A stretch of DNA of 64,000 nt, from positions 15,296,354 to 15,360,353 of the forward strand of contig NC_045139.1 in the NCBI RefSeq assembly GCF_008831285.2. Reading direction: 5' to 3'. Source of the DNA: Nymphaea colorata (taxonomy: Eukaryota; Streptophyta; Magnoliopsida; Nymphaeales; Nymphaeaceae). The first letter of the stretch is position 1; each line of letters opens with the position of its first letter. The translations under genes were made by a program, and so were the position numbers. Below, one piece after another: positions 36,801 to 48,851 of this stretch. The notes below the pieces were generated by a model. The model searched no databases. It saw only the letters and a program-made list of their open reading frames with translations, and was not told the origin of the DNA.

Positions 36801-39800
36801 CAGGACCTTGATGGGTATCATTGATGAATACTTTGATGGATACTACTCTGAGGAAATGATTGAATCACAGGTTGTGCTAGCACATCTTCCCTCCTTTCTT
36901 GACTTGAATATGTCCTGTGGAATCTTATGGAAATAAATTTTGGTGCATGTATTATGTATGATTTGATAGGTTATATGGTCCATTTTGGAGTATGATTTGT
37001 ACTGGCATAAGCATATCCAACAATCCCATAATCATAATGGTTTGAGAATTTTATATTAATCTGATTTTGATGTTCTTCAGGTGGACCAACTTGTTCTTGA
37101 AGAGTTGGTGAGACAGAGATTCCCCAAACTAGGTTGGTATCTTTGTTTTTCCATTCATAATTCAGATCTCTCATTCTCATCAGCATATCATGATTGTGGT
37201 TGGCGCAGTTAATCATTTGGACTACTTGGGAGTCCAAGTTGCATGGGTTACGGGACCCTGGTTTCTCTCAATCTTTGTGAATATGCTGCCATGGGAAAGC
37301 GGTAAGGTGTTACAAATTGTTAGTACAGTATAATGTAGTATATATGATATTGCTCATATACATTTTCCAGTTATCTGCCAATCTTTCTGAACATTGTTTT
37401 TTATCCTTGGCTTCAGTGCTTCGTGTTTGGGATGTGCTTTTATTTGATGGAAACCGTGTCATGCTATTTCGGACAGCTCTTGCTCTTATGGAACTATACG
37501 GTATTGGGTAATTCATGGCTTGTCTTTTTTGTTGTACACTACAGTTAATATCTAATTCTGGAGTATTTACACACTGAGGTCAAGAATTTGGTTGTAGGCA
37601 AGGAGGCATACAAACTAAAAAAAAAAAGTACTGGGCTTTCAAATTTTTTGTACTTATATATAAGATCATTCAGTTTTGCAGAGGCATTTCTTGTTTATAC
37701 GAAAGGTTGTGCTTTAGGCTTTTAACAATGAAAACTTGCTGTTGATTTAACATTGTTCATTTGATTTGTAATTTGTAGGTCCGGCACTTGTCACAACAAA
37801 AGATGCAGGAGATGCAGTTACTTTGTTACAGTCTCTGGCTGGGTCAACTTTTGACAGCAGTCAGCTTGTTTTAACAGCTTGCATGGGCTATCAGGCTGTA
37901 ACTGAAGCAAAATTGCAAGAGCTACGGACAAAACATCGACCGGCAGTAATTGCTGCTATTGATGAGCGTAGTAAAGAGCTCCGTCTTTGGAGAGATTCTC
38001 AGGGTCTTGCTTCTAAACTTTATGGTTTCAATCAGGAACCTGGATCAGTGCTGCCCAAATCACAGTGCCTGGAGGGTTCAGATGAAATGCATGAAAATGG
38101 GACTTCATGCCTTTTGGAATGTGCATCAACAAATGTTGATGAGTTAATTTGTAGCCTAACTGGTGAAACAGATTCAAGTTCTGGGCCAGACCTTCAGGAA
38201 CAGGTATTCTGTTGGATGCTTTAACGATTTTGAGGCTGTGTCATCTTCTTTTGCTTATTGACTCGACTAGTTTTAACCTCTTCCAGATGTTCTACCTAGG
38301 AAAGAGTGACAGACATTAATTTTGTCTTCATCCCTTGTTTAATTCCATGAGTTCCAATGGAATTTTTCTTATTCTGAAATTTGGTGAACCGTAGTCACGA
38401 GTCCATCTTGGTACATAAGCAGTCAATCTGTGATCCTGTGCACATGCCAGGGTCTGTAATTTTTTAATAAGATCAGAATGCTAGGTTTCATCTCCTCAAC
38501 CTTTATGTTCTTTTAGAATCTGCTTGTTTGACTAGGTCTCTGACATCATGTTTGTCTTTCAAATACTATTTTCAATCAAATATTTCCTGCTGCACGTGGC
38601 TCAATTGTTATCTTTGCACCATCTGTGTTCTTGTTCTGTTTTCATGAAAAAACTTCTCTTCCATGACTTTCCTTTTTGGCTTGAGTTCTCCTTCGCTTTT
38701 GGCTAGAGAAGCTGATGAGACAGACAAATCTCATCCTAAGCAGTGTACCGTTAATCCAGTTATATGCAATGCATGTGATACAATAATGTTTGGTTGATGC
38801 TATCAGTATGACCTGCTTCCTAACAAATCTAAACATTAAATTTTAGGTGACGTGGTTGAAGGTTGAGCTCTGCAGATTACTGGAAGATAAGAGGGCTGCT
38901 GACCTAAGGTCCGTCAACCTTTTTCAATTTTTTGTTCCTATTCTTTTGGTGTGGGTATTTTTGTATGAAGATGATATGGTTATATAAATCGCTGCATTTA
39001 CAGATGTAAGATTCTAGTTAACTTTCTTTTGATCGAAAGACAAACAATCTAAGACATAGGCTAACATTTTTAACATGTTTTAGCATCTAACATTTTGGAA
39101 GAAAAAACTGAACAGGACACATCTAATTTATTCCAATTAAATGCAATTATTTAGCCCCCTCCCTTAGCTACCACATTTCACTTCACGCATATAAGATTTT
39201 TAAAAAATCTTGTTGTGCCTTCATCTGAGCCTATTCCTCCAAAGCCATCAGTTCCATACCTGAATATGATCCATTAATTTTGTGGTTTTAGCCTTGTGGT
39301 CTATGTCACATGGGTACGGGTACGGGTGCCGGTACTGGTACGGACCATTTTCAAAAAACTTGGGTATGAGGGTACGGCCGTACACACACATATATATATA
39401 TATATGTCAAAAAATGCAGAAAAATATATTTGCACATATCTATATAAAAAATTACAAACAAACAGAATAACATATCGTCGTATTCATAAATCATAATTCA
39501 AAATACATTCAAAATAGGTGAATCCTCTCATGAAACGATATATCACAGGCTCACAACAATAACTAGGGAAGACGCAGTTAACAGGGATCATGTAGTGCAA
39601 AATCATATACAATAAAAATGTATTGTTGGCAAATTTGTATTGTATAATACAATACAAATTTGCCAACATTAATATCTACAATTCTACATGCAGCACTCAT
39701 GCAGTACAACGACATGAGTGCAGCACTCGTTCACATGCCCTGCCGGCAAATCCAATCCACATTCAACAATATTCTAAGACAGTGAAGAATGAAAAGGCCT

Positions 39801-42800
39801 CATATTCTAAGACAGTGAAGAATGAAAAGAAGGCCTCTATTATCTGAATCTCTGGCTTACCAGGAAGAAAAGAAGATCAAGTTTATTATGAAAACACACA
39901 AACAAGCTGCAAATCACATTGACACATACAAATAAACACACAAAACACATGAGGAAGCGGCTGGGCTATAGATTTCACCAAAGGGGGGCGAGAAAACCCA
40001 TCGCCCGGAAAACAGAGAGAGAGAGATTTGAAACCCGCTGTCATCGCCGCTGTCGTCGCCGCTGCCGAAGCCGCAGTCGCCGCCGCTGCTTCACCGAAGA
40101 GAGACGAGAGGTAAAGAGTCGAGGGTCAAGGGTTTCGAGGGTTTCGTTTTACCTTTTTTTTAACGTTAAAATGAAATAAAATTTAAAAAATATGGACAAA
40201 ATTGGACCCGGTCAATGTTGACCGTGTCCAATTTTGGACGAATATGGTCCTCGGTACGTTGACCGTACCCGGTACGGTCAACGCGTACCGAGGCCGTACC
40301 CAGGCCCGTACCGGTACCGGTAGGTACGCCCCCTTTGGAGGTGTACCCATGTGACACAGCTTGTGGTCTCTTTCTGTTTTCATTTAGATAATGTCTTTAA
40401 GTTTCCCAGCATTAAATTTTACGCATTTGATTTCTCTTGATTTATGCATGTGGTAGGAATGATAGAACAACAATGATCCCCTCTATCTGAATCCTTCCCC
40501 ATCGACTAAACTGCTCTTGCAGTACCTCCCTTCAGCCATAACCCTCTTCTTTCCTTCACATGTTAATTGACACACACTTAACTTCCAGTAGCCCCTCTAC
40601 CTTTCCATGTATTCACGGATAATCAGCTTTCACATGCCTCTTGCTGCAGCAGCATATAGGCACCTTTCTGGAAAGTAGTGGTTGTGGTGGTCCTGTGACT
40701 ATTTTCACCTGCAAAATAGACTATGCACTTGTGGTCTGCTTAGTCCCTGCACTCAGGTCCTTTTTATCTTTACCTTGGCATGACTCTATGATGTAATTTG
40801 CTAAAAGGGCTGGATAACATGACTTTCTTGGGTGATCTGAATAAGATGTTTACCCGTTGTTTTATATGGTTGCTTCAATTTAGCCAGTTATTGTAACAAC
40901 CCAACCCACTCCTGAGCTCGGACCCCTGGTCTGGCGGATCCCAACCCGCCCCTTAGCAGTTTCGGCTCCAACCCTGAAAAGGCTAGGAACCAGGACAATC
41001 TTTTCATACAGGACTAAACATTTGGGGCATTACAATCCACCCCCCTTAAGGCACACGTGTCCCCGCGTGTAGGACCCTAGGTCCGAATGTTGAACCGGCT
41101 CTGATACTACTTATTACAACCCGACCTACTCTCGGACTCGGGCCCCTGGTTCGACGGATCCCAACCCGCCCCCTAGCAGTCCTGGTTCCTAGCCTTTTTA
41201 GGATTGGAACCGAAACTGCTAGGGGGCGGGTTGGGATCCGTCGAACCAGGAGACCGAGTCCGGGAGTGGGTCGGGTTGTTATAGTTATACCATCATCTGC
41301 TGACCTGGGTTGAACAGTTCAGGCTAAAAGCTTAGTTGGATTGTACTGGTGTGCATGCAGGTCAATACCATCAGCATATTAGCTGTGATTTCTGTGAACC
41401 ATTAAGCAGTCTCTGGGTGCTAGTATATTAACTTGGCTGCCATGTCATCTTTTAACAAACATAACTGTTAGAGCTGTATGCCATATATAATAGTTTACAA
41501 CAACAGCAAGTGCCTTTTTTACTTTTTAAAACTCTCTTTCAATCCCTTTATATGTCATAATTTCAAAATGTAATTTGTTTTCTCTTGTATGTGTATCATT
41601 GCTATAAGCTGTTTTTGGAAAAAGCAGTTGCAACTTACAGTCTCTTCTTGTCATATTTTCATACGCAAATTAGGTTTTTTTTCTAACGGGACTAGTTCTT
41701 GTTTGCCAGAGCTGAAGAGTTGGAGACAGCACTAATGGAAATGGTCAAGCAGGACAATAGACGGCTTTTGAGTGCAAAGGTGGGTCTACCATCCATCAGG
41801 CTGATGCATAAGGAGAGTTTTTTCCAATTGTGCTGCTATTGAGATTGCCTTTTCAGCTTTTCCTATTCACAGAAATGAGACTGCAAAATAATTTCATATG
41901 TTTTTTATACTGCTTGAAGAATATCATGAGATTTTCATGTCTTCTGACTAGTAAAGAAAAAATTTTTGATAGCAAATTATTTGGTCTCCACAATGTCACA
42001 ATACTTCAGAAAAAAGACCCTAGTGGTGACTGTAATTTGTAGTGGACCAATTTGTTAAGATGTCAATACTCTGATGGTGCAAAGCTCTATGTAGCTGCAC
42101 GAAATGGCATAGGAGCCTTACAGGAACGACCAATCCTCTACTGGGCAGAACATGTATGACCTGCACGCTATACTATTGCTGCTACTGCTTAAACTCATCA
42201 AGGATAGTGGTATTAACTCCTGTAAACCGCATTCTCTTTGCTTTGTGATCTGAGCTACAAGTGGTAATCTCACAGCTGGCATCATCTCTTGCATTTAAGT
42301 AGGGGAAAGTAATTTTTGTGAGACAATCCTTCTCTCAAACAACCTTCCTAATATCTGTGGATGGACTATGTGTTGAAGAATATCTTATGTTTCCATGTGT
42401 AAATGGATAACTCTCTGTTCAGACTTTTGCCCATTTCCACAATTTATTTTTCCAAAACAGAAAAGTTTATTGTCCATCTGGTTGGTATTGCATTTGATTT
42501 GGATTTCCAATAGTACCTGGATTGCTTAAAGTGGTTTTCATAAATTCTTTAAGGTTGTATGTTATCATTCAGATGAGCTGACACTTATAATTTATTGTAT
42601 AGGTAGAACAATTGGAAGGGGAGGTTAAACAACTTAGACAATCTCTTGCAGATAAACAGGAACAAGAACATGTGATGCTGCAGGTATTTTTTTTGGCCCC
42701 ATCTTCCTCTGAATTATCTAAGCCAGGACAGCAGCTATGATGTCAAACCTGTGACTAGTTGGTCTGACTAGTCACCTTGGCCTAACTGGACCGGTTGCTG

Positions 42801-43179
42801 GCTTGGTGACTAAACCTTGACATTCAAGTGCCCAAGGACTAATTTTCGTTGATTAGTCGCCTGAAATTGAATAGGGCTGCTAGACAATACCTAGTCATTG
42901 ACTGATGGGGGAATTTTTGGTGCCCACTGTAGAAAGTTGTTTTTATCTCATGTTTTTGCTGTTTTTTTTTTCAATTGTATATTTTGCATTTTTCTCTTTT
43001 GAAATGTTTTATGTGTGTGTGTGTGTGTGTGAAAGAAATGAATTATGCCTTCTCTTTTATGTGCTTCTTATGCATACCCTTTTAAACCATCTACCGCCTA
43101 TCTGGCAATAATGGGCTGCAGGCCTAACCGTTTAAGCAGAGGCATAAGCATGGTGGGCACACAAAGTGGAAAGCACAAT

Positions 43180-43219
<40 letters not shown>

Positions 43220-45938
43220 GTCACATGGGTGTAGGTACGATACGGATATGGGTACAGGGGTACGGATACAGACACTTTTCAAATTTTTTGGATATGCGGA
43301 TACGGAAAATTTTATATTCTCAAAAATGATAAAATGAAAAAAAAACATTAAATTAATAATTCTGGTAAAGAACGTGTCTTCTTCTACTGTTTTTTGTAAG
43401 AGGAGAACTAATACAACAGGAAAAATCATATAAATACAGGAAAAATCATACAAAACGACTTCATTTTTTTGGTTCTGATCGGGTCTGGCCCAGACCCAAT
43501 CCAAAACATATCCACCCCGTATCCCGTATCCATATTCCTGTGTCGGCGTATCGACACGGGTACGTGGGCTAAACCCGCATATCCGTTTGTCGTAGTATAT
43601 ATTCCTGCTTATTTTTATTTGACTATTGATTTTATATGCGACTCTTAAGGAATCATAGGTACTCATGTCTCAATTTCTCAGTGTGATGCTATATGCAATT
43701 TGATGAATTATGTGGTTGATGTAATTCATAACAATATTTTATGTCTTCTGTTAAAATTTAGATGTTGTGCCTATGTGCCTCATTATTTTTATTTTAGTCT
43801 ACGGACATGGACCGACTAGTCCCCATTAGTGCTTTTAGGGTCTAAGCTAATGATTTTGACAACTGACTTGTTTTTTGGTACTTCTTGCACTAAAAAAATG
43901 ACTTCTTGTACTAGAGAAAATGAACTGTTAATGCTATTTATTAAGATTTGAAACCTGATGGGTGATGTTTTTTCAGGTGCTGATGCGGGTAGAGCAAGAA
44001 CAGAAAGTAACAGAGGATGCTAGAAGATTTGCTGAGCAAGATGCCGCTGCTCAGAGATATGCGGCTGATGTCCTTCAGGTTCTTTTATGTCCACGTTCTT
44101 TTTTTGAATGGTCCACTGGCTAACGTCGTTGGCAACTGTGCTTTGGTTCTTGTATATCATGTTTCAGTTCTTCAGGTTGAGTGACTTCATACTTTAGACT
44201 TAATGTTCAGAATAGCATTGATTGGCCATTTAGCATGTTTGTCAATTGTTATTATTTTTATTTTTTTTTTTCTGTTATAGGTTTTTTTATGGAACCCCAA
44301 ATTTTGAGTTGTTTGTTTGCATGTTTGGTTTCTACATTTGTTGAGTCTGTATGGAGTGACATTTTCATGTCAGATGGAAAATGCCATTTTGCTGTTCTGT
44401 TGTACTTGTCATGGGAGGATGTGGGCTTGATAAGTCTCTAAAATTTTCTACTTGATGCTCTGTCTAGGGAGTAGAGGAATGATAAATAGGCAATATAGTT
44501 TGACATTTCAGGCTTCATTTTTATGAACCAGGAATATCGTTTTGCCATTTTGTTCTATTATGCTCTTTTATCCATACATATCTTTGACTTATATGTTTTG
44601 CATGCAGGAAAAATATGAAGCGGCAATCGCTTCCCTTGCAGAAATGGAGAAAAGGGCAGTCATGGCAGAGACCACATTAGAAGCTACATTACAATATCAA
44701 TCTGGTCAGGTTAAAGCAGCACAACCATCAACTCCATCTCCAAGGTACTGATCTCCATTGTATTCAAGGAATATTGAGGCAGACGGATCAGATATGCTAT
44801 ATTTCTTTTCCATGTTATGGCATATGCTGTTCATTTGTTGTCCTTGTCTCAGATTTGATATGACCCTTCAAAAGCAAAAAAAGGTTTTCATTTCTATCAA
44901 TGTTTGTTAGCACAACTACGTTGTGTCTATTTGATTTTCATGTATATACTTTTATCCACATTGGCGAGCACCATACAGGGGCACATATGTTTAAGTGGTT
45001 AGCTGTGTGTGGGGATGTAAATTGTTTAGACCCCCCAAGCTATACCAAGTCTAATCAGGTTTGGACTTGGATGTGGTTTTCTGAAACCGATTCAGGCCAG
45101 CTTAAGATCTCAAAATTTACATGTAAATAGTCAGATTCATGCATATTTTGATGCAAAACTGTATGGAATCCAAGTAATTAGTTCTTCATGGAGCTGACTA
45201 AAAGGACATGTTTTAGGCAATCAGCTAGACCTAAAAATTTGTTTCCCTACTTGCAGGGCCTCACCTGTTGAAAGGGTTAATCACGAGCCTAACCAAGAGC
45301 TACCGACAAGAAAGCCGGGTCTGCTCTCTAGGCCTTTCGGACTTGGTTGGCGTGAGAGGAATAAGGTCAGGATAAGGGCATTCATCGTTTTGCACCTTCT
45401 TGTGTGTCTTTTCAACTCTTAACAAGAGTCCACTTTTCATCTCCCAATGGTGGATTACTTTTGGCGGAGAATGTTTTAAATTTCAATTCTACCAGTGGAG
45501 AGTGCAGTAGTCCACAATTGCCATTCACTTGCCGATCTGTAAACCTAGTTTTGTCGTTAGGTTAGCTAGTTGATTTCATGGTAGCAAACCTTTTCTGGGT
45601 ATGGATCAATTTCAGTATCTTTGGTTGCTGGCCCAACACTATGTCTTGCATTACTTTGGTGTGTGGATGGTTTTGAATTATTAAGGACTATACATTGCAT
45701 GTTCAGACTTCAAGAGCAGTTGGGTTGCTGATGGGCGCCACCTAACTTTGTGATCTGAATGCTGAGTAGCCTTTTGTCATTTTCCTGATAAGCACTCCTG
45801 GTGTGCTAATGTGATCATTTTTTTTAAATGTTCCTACAGGGGAAGATGAACAATAATGATGAAGGCAGTGATGACAAGCCCATCGTTGTAGAGGATGACC
45901 CAAAGTCACCTGTCCAGAAAGATATAAATGGACATTAA
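33810..45938 (+). CDS. TBC-domain Rab GTPase-activating protein with coiled-coil tail
   Basis: Stimulates GTP hydrolysis by Rab GTPases in membrane traffic. Eighteen exons: 33810-33856, 35065-35134, 35235-35831, 35958-36143, 36269-36382, 36599-36657, 36804-36870, 37081-37132, 37209-37301, 37417-37500, 37779-38203, 38847-38908, 41710-41779, 42603-42683, 43977-44078, 44608-44744, 45257-45365, 45840-45938. All phases agree, giving 817 residues. The N-terminus PLVTFEYKRDAYGFAVRPQH is typical of a plant TBC subfamily. The TBC domain is about residues 265-530. The arginine finger is in DLPRTF (R304) and the glutamine finger in GYCQAMN (Q338), so it should be catalytically competent. Residues about 590-740 are helical, heptad-like coiled coil; the acidic tail ends DINGH. 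Introns 12 (2.8 kb) and 14 (1.3 kb) are enlarged by mobile elements. Confidence 0.93.
33866..33903. repeat. CT microsatellite at start of TBC intron 1
   Basis: A run of about 15 CT units lies about 10 bp after the exon 1 donor of the TBC gene. Pyrimidine tracts in first introns and leaders are common in plants and can bind GAGA-type factors; no function is shown here. Confidence 0.7.
39301..40359. mobile_element. hAT-like non-autonomous element with perfect 8-bp TSD (copy 2)
   Basis: A 1059-bp element in intron 12 of the TBC gene. The target duplication CTTGTGGT is exact at 39293-39300 and 40360-40367. Left terminus CTATGTCACATGGGTAC; right terminus, reverse-complemented, CTGTGTCACATGGGTAC. 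The interior shares with the copy at 13080, in reverse orientation, the GGTTTCG/GCCGCTGTCGTCGCC block and the AATCCTCTCATGAAACGATA / ACAGAATAACATAT segment. A short inverted repeat around 39619-39668 (ATTGTTGGCAAATTTGTATT and its complement) lies inside. No transposase ORF is present. Confidence 0.8.
40892..41283 (-). mobile_element. TRIM-like retroelement with fold-back 5' LTR
   Basis: A 392-bp element in TBC intron 12, flanked by 5-bp duplications GTTAT (40887-40891, 41284-41288). On the minus strand, 41109-41097 reads TAGTATCAGAGCC, one mismatch from the initiator-Met tRNA primer-binding site TGGTATCAGAGCC. A purine tract AAGGGGGGTGGA (41047-41036) precedes a TGTAATG...GTTACA LTR of 143 bp (41034-40892). 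The other LTR (41283 to about 41114) ends like the first, but its 5' half is an inverted copy of that end, giving a long hairpin. The internal region is under 100 bp and non-coding. Confidence 0.7.
43182..43217. repeat. TA microsatellite in TBC intron 14
   Basis: About 18 TA units abut the left end of the hAT-like element that starts near 43216. Confidence 0.8.
43216..43595. mobile_element. hAT-like element of the GGGTAC family (copy 3)
   Basis: About 380 bp in TBC intron 14. The left end TTATGTCACATGGGTGTAGG and the right end, reverse-complemented, CTACGACAAACGGATATGCG share the family layout of GGTACGGATAC-type sub-terminal repeats. The right flank TATATATT equals 43210-43217 exactly, but the left site lies in a TA microsatellite, so the exact border is ambiguous by two bases. 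Non-coding. Confidence 0.65.
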
Positions 45939-47869
45939 GTAACAGAGATGCATTGTCACCTCAGAGATACAGGATGGCATAATTAGTCAAGCGAAAGAAC
46001 AAGTTCTAATGCAGCCACAGCAAAAGCTACGAAATTTTCTTGTTCATCTTCTCTGGTTTATGAGAAAATGTGTCTGAATGCAGCTGTTATCTAATACTCG
46101 TCCTTGCAGAGCCCTTCCTGCCCCTCTATCATTTGTTACATAGGTAATTGCTGAATTTTAGATACAGATGCCAAACTTCTCTAGCCAGACCTAATCATAT
46201 GCCGTTCTCTCCTTGAGATTTTAGCCTATTCTTTCAAACGAATGTAAGGTTCATATTAGACCTGCATTTTAAGCATATTCCTCCCAATTTCTGGGATCAT
46301 GAAAAGCGTGTATAAAAATGTTAGTAAATATTCTTTTTAAATGAGCAATGAAAATTCATTATGTACAGTTTTTCGATCATTATTACTTCCAAATGTTCTG
46401 CTGGTTAGTTGCGTGAATTCTCTTTCCCTCTCTCTCTCTCTCTCTATATATATATATCAAATGTTATAGTGCAAATTTACTCCTAATGCCTTTGTTGTGT
46501 GTTTTGCGCCCATATAGCTGCATCAACGTGAGCTGCCTATTTGATGACATAGAATGTGAAGGCAAAGGTATGCTTTTTTGATTCATAGATTTAGCTGTAT
46601 AATAAGCATTTAAAAACACGATAGTATATAAAAATTTCCTCCGTACATGGAGACGCATGAATATTTTGCTCCGTGGTTTTCGAAGTGGTGAACACATTCA
46701 TGTGGTTTAATTGGCAAAATATATACTCATATGAAACTATCTAGTCAGGGTTCGTTGCACTTGTTAGTACAACAGCTCCCGTAACAATCACACACACAAA
46801 CAGGGAAATTATGCCAAGGACTATCCAGGCCATCGCCCTGCTGAAAATCATATACGAGTTTTTTTGGCGCGGAGTTGTCACAATGGTCTCAACATTTGAA
46901 ACGTCGGAATTGCCGTAAAAGCACGTTTTGTGCATTAAATCATGAGTTAGACAGATGAGTGGCCGGTGGGTATTTGTGATACTAGTGTCACCGAAAACGT
47001 CATCGAATTGGCATAAAACTGAAAGAAACTATATAACGAAGTTCAAGGCCATTGGAGAAGCCGAAACTCTTCAAGTCTTGTAATCTACGAAAATTTCTGA
47101 TAGTAGATTTTCAAGCTCTTCTGGGTGCTACTGACATGGTGAATTTGAACAACACAGAAGCCGACTTTTATAAAGCGTTTATGAAGGAAAATTTTAAAAA
47201 GCAAAGGTCGGGTTACTGGGAAAGAGGCAAAGAGCCCCTCCTTTTCACCACCACTTTCGTCCGTGTGCGTACAGCAAAATATGGTGGCTTGATGATACTA
47301 GCGCGCTGTCAACGGGTGCCACCCATAGAACGCGGACTGCCTAGTGTCTCAAAAAAGTTGGCGTTTACATGGACCGAGCTCAATCAAGGTGCTCTGGCTG
47401 CAATGTGTTCATGAGCTTCGAATAAAGAACTTGGAAAAAAACTTGTTTTTTTCACGTCAAAAAATCTTTCTAGATTTTAAATTAGAAGTGATATGGGCAC
47501 CTAAACCCTGTTTCAAATCCTCAGCACTAGAACAGCTGGTATACCCCGACCTGGACCAATCCGTCATGACCAGACCCGAGTTTAGCTGGTATCAAGCTTC
47601 GTTCAGCTATGTGGCCCGGCTTGCGCTCCATTCAAGCCCACCACCATGTTTTTTGCTCCCCATTAGGTTCGGTCAAGCCATGCAAAGCCTGAATACAGCC
47701 CCTGTTGGAACCACGTGTGGGCATGTGCCCACACAGTCCACAAATGGCAGTTAGTTTCATATTAGTGGTTTCCAATAATTAATTTGTTCATATACTTTAT
47801 GACCCTTAATTATTTGTTTCGAACCCCTTGATCATTTTATAATGTTTAAGGCTTTGAGTGCTCCTTGGC

Positions 47870-47900
<31 letters not shown>

Positions 47901-48851
47901 AGTTCCAACGGCACGTTCCACCAACGCCTGGTCCAACTTGGACCTTTGGTAGTGTCTCTTGAAAGTGATTTCTTCATTTCCAAAACAAATAACTAAATAA
48001 ACAAAAGTTATGTAAACGCAACAAATTAACAATGAGTTGCAGTTCTGGCGTTCTATAACATACCGCCAATACAATTTTCGGTTTATTATATTGAAACATA
48101 TAAATATTAGATAAAGACAACTAGAAAAAGAAACAAAAAAACTTACCGAAATTTGAATGGACCTCGCTAAGTTGTAGTCAATAGGATAACGCCAATATGC
48201 AATGATAGTGACCCCGTTGCTTATAAACGCCATCACTTCCTAAACTATATAGCACCAAAAACAATGAAAAGTTATTACAAAGTGAAAGCACTAAAGCGAC
48301 ATTTTAGTGACACAGCCAAAGTAAAAAGTGAGACAGCTGAGAAATTAAAAATGGTTAAATATTCCTCGACGCACTTCTCATTTGTAATATGCTGACAAAT
48401 GACAAGCTTAGGTTCGGCGCACCGAGTCAGGACGGTGACGGGTAGGCGGCTGGCCATTGGCCATTGAAATGAGCGTGAATCCTCTTATACCAATGGGAGC
48501 TCCACTCCACACCAGACGTCAATATAACTCTTAACACCAATGTAACTCTAAACCTTGAAACCAGAGAAAGGAAGCTTCTGCTCTCTGTCAGGCACAGTCA
48601 GGCAGCCCTTCCCTCTGCTCTCATTCAAAACTCCCGCTTACGTCGGGAGGATGTGCATAAAGCAGCATGAGAACTAATTTCAGTTCTATAAGGACAAAAT
48701 TTAAAATAGGTGTCAAGGTCAACACGTTGCCAAGATGGAATTGTGGCAAATTCTATTTCTAGAAAAGACACTGCACTAAAGAAGAATACAGATGACACCA
48801 TTGACGTACAATATGCGAGAGAGTTTCATGCACCCTACAGCCCTTACCTTG
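45939..48851. other. Intergenic between convergent TBC and PBL pseudokinase genes
   Basis: The first 300-400 bp is the probable 3' UTR of the TBC gene. The rest is AT-rich with CT/TA microsatellite at 46429-46458 and an A-run at 47872-47897. ORFs at 47052 and 47344 (plus) and 47832 (minus) have no domain I recognise. A 64-codon minus ORF at 46741-46935 has one hydrophobic segment (see findings). Confidence 0.5.
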
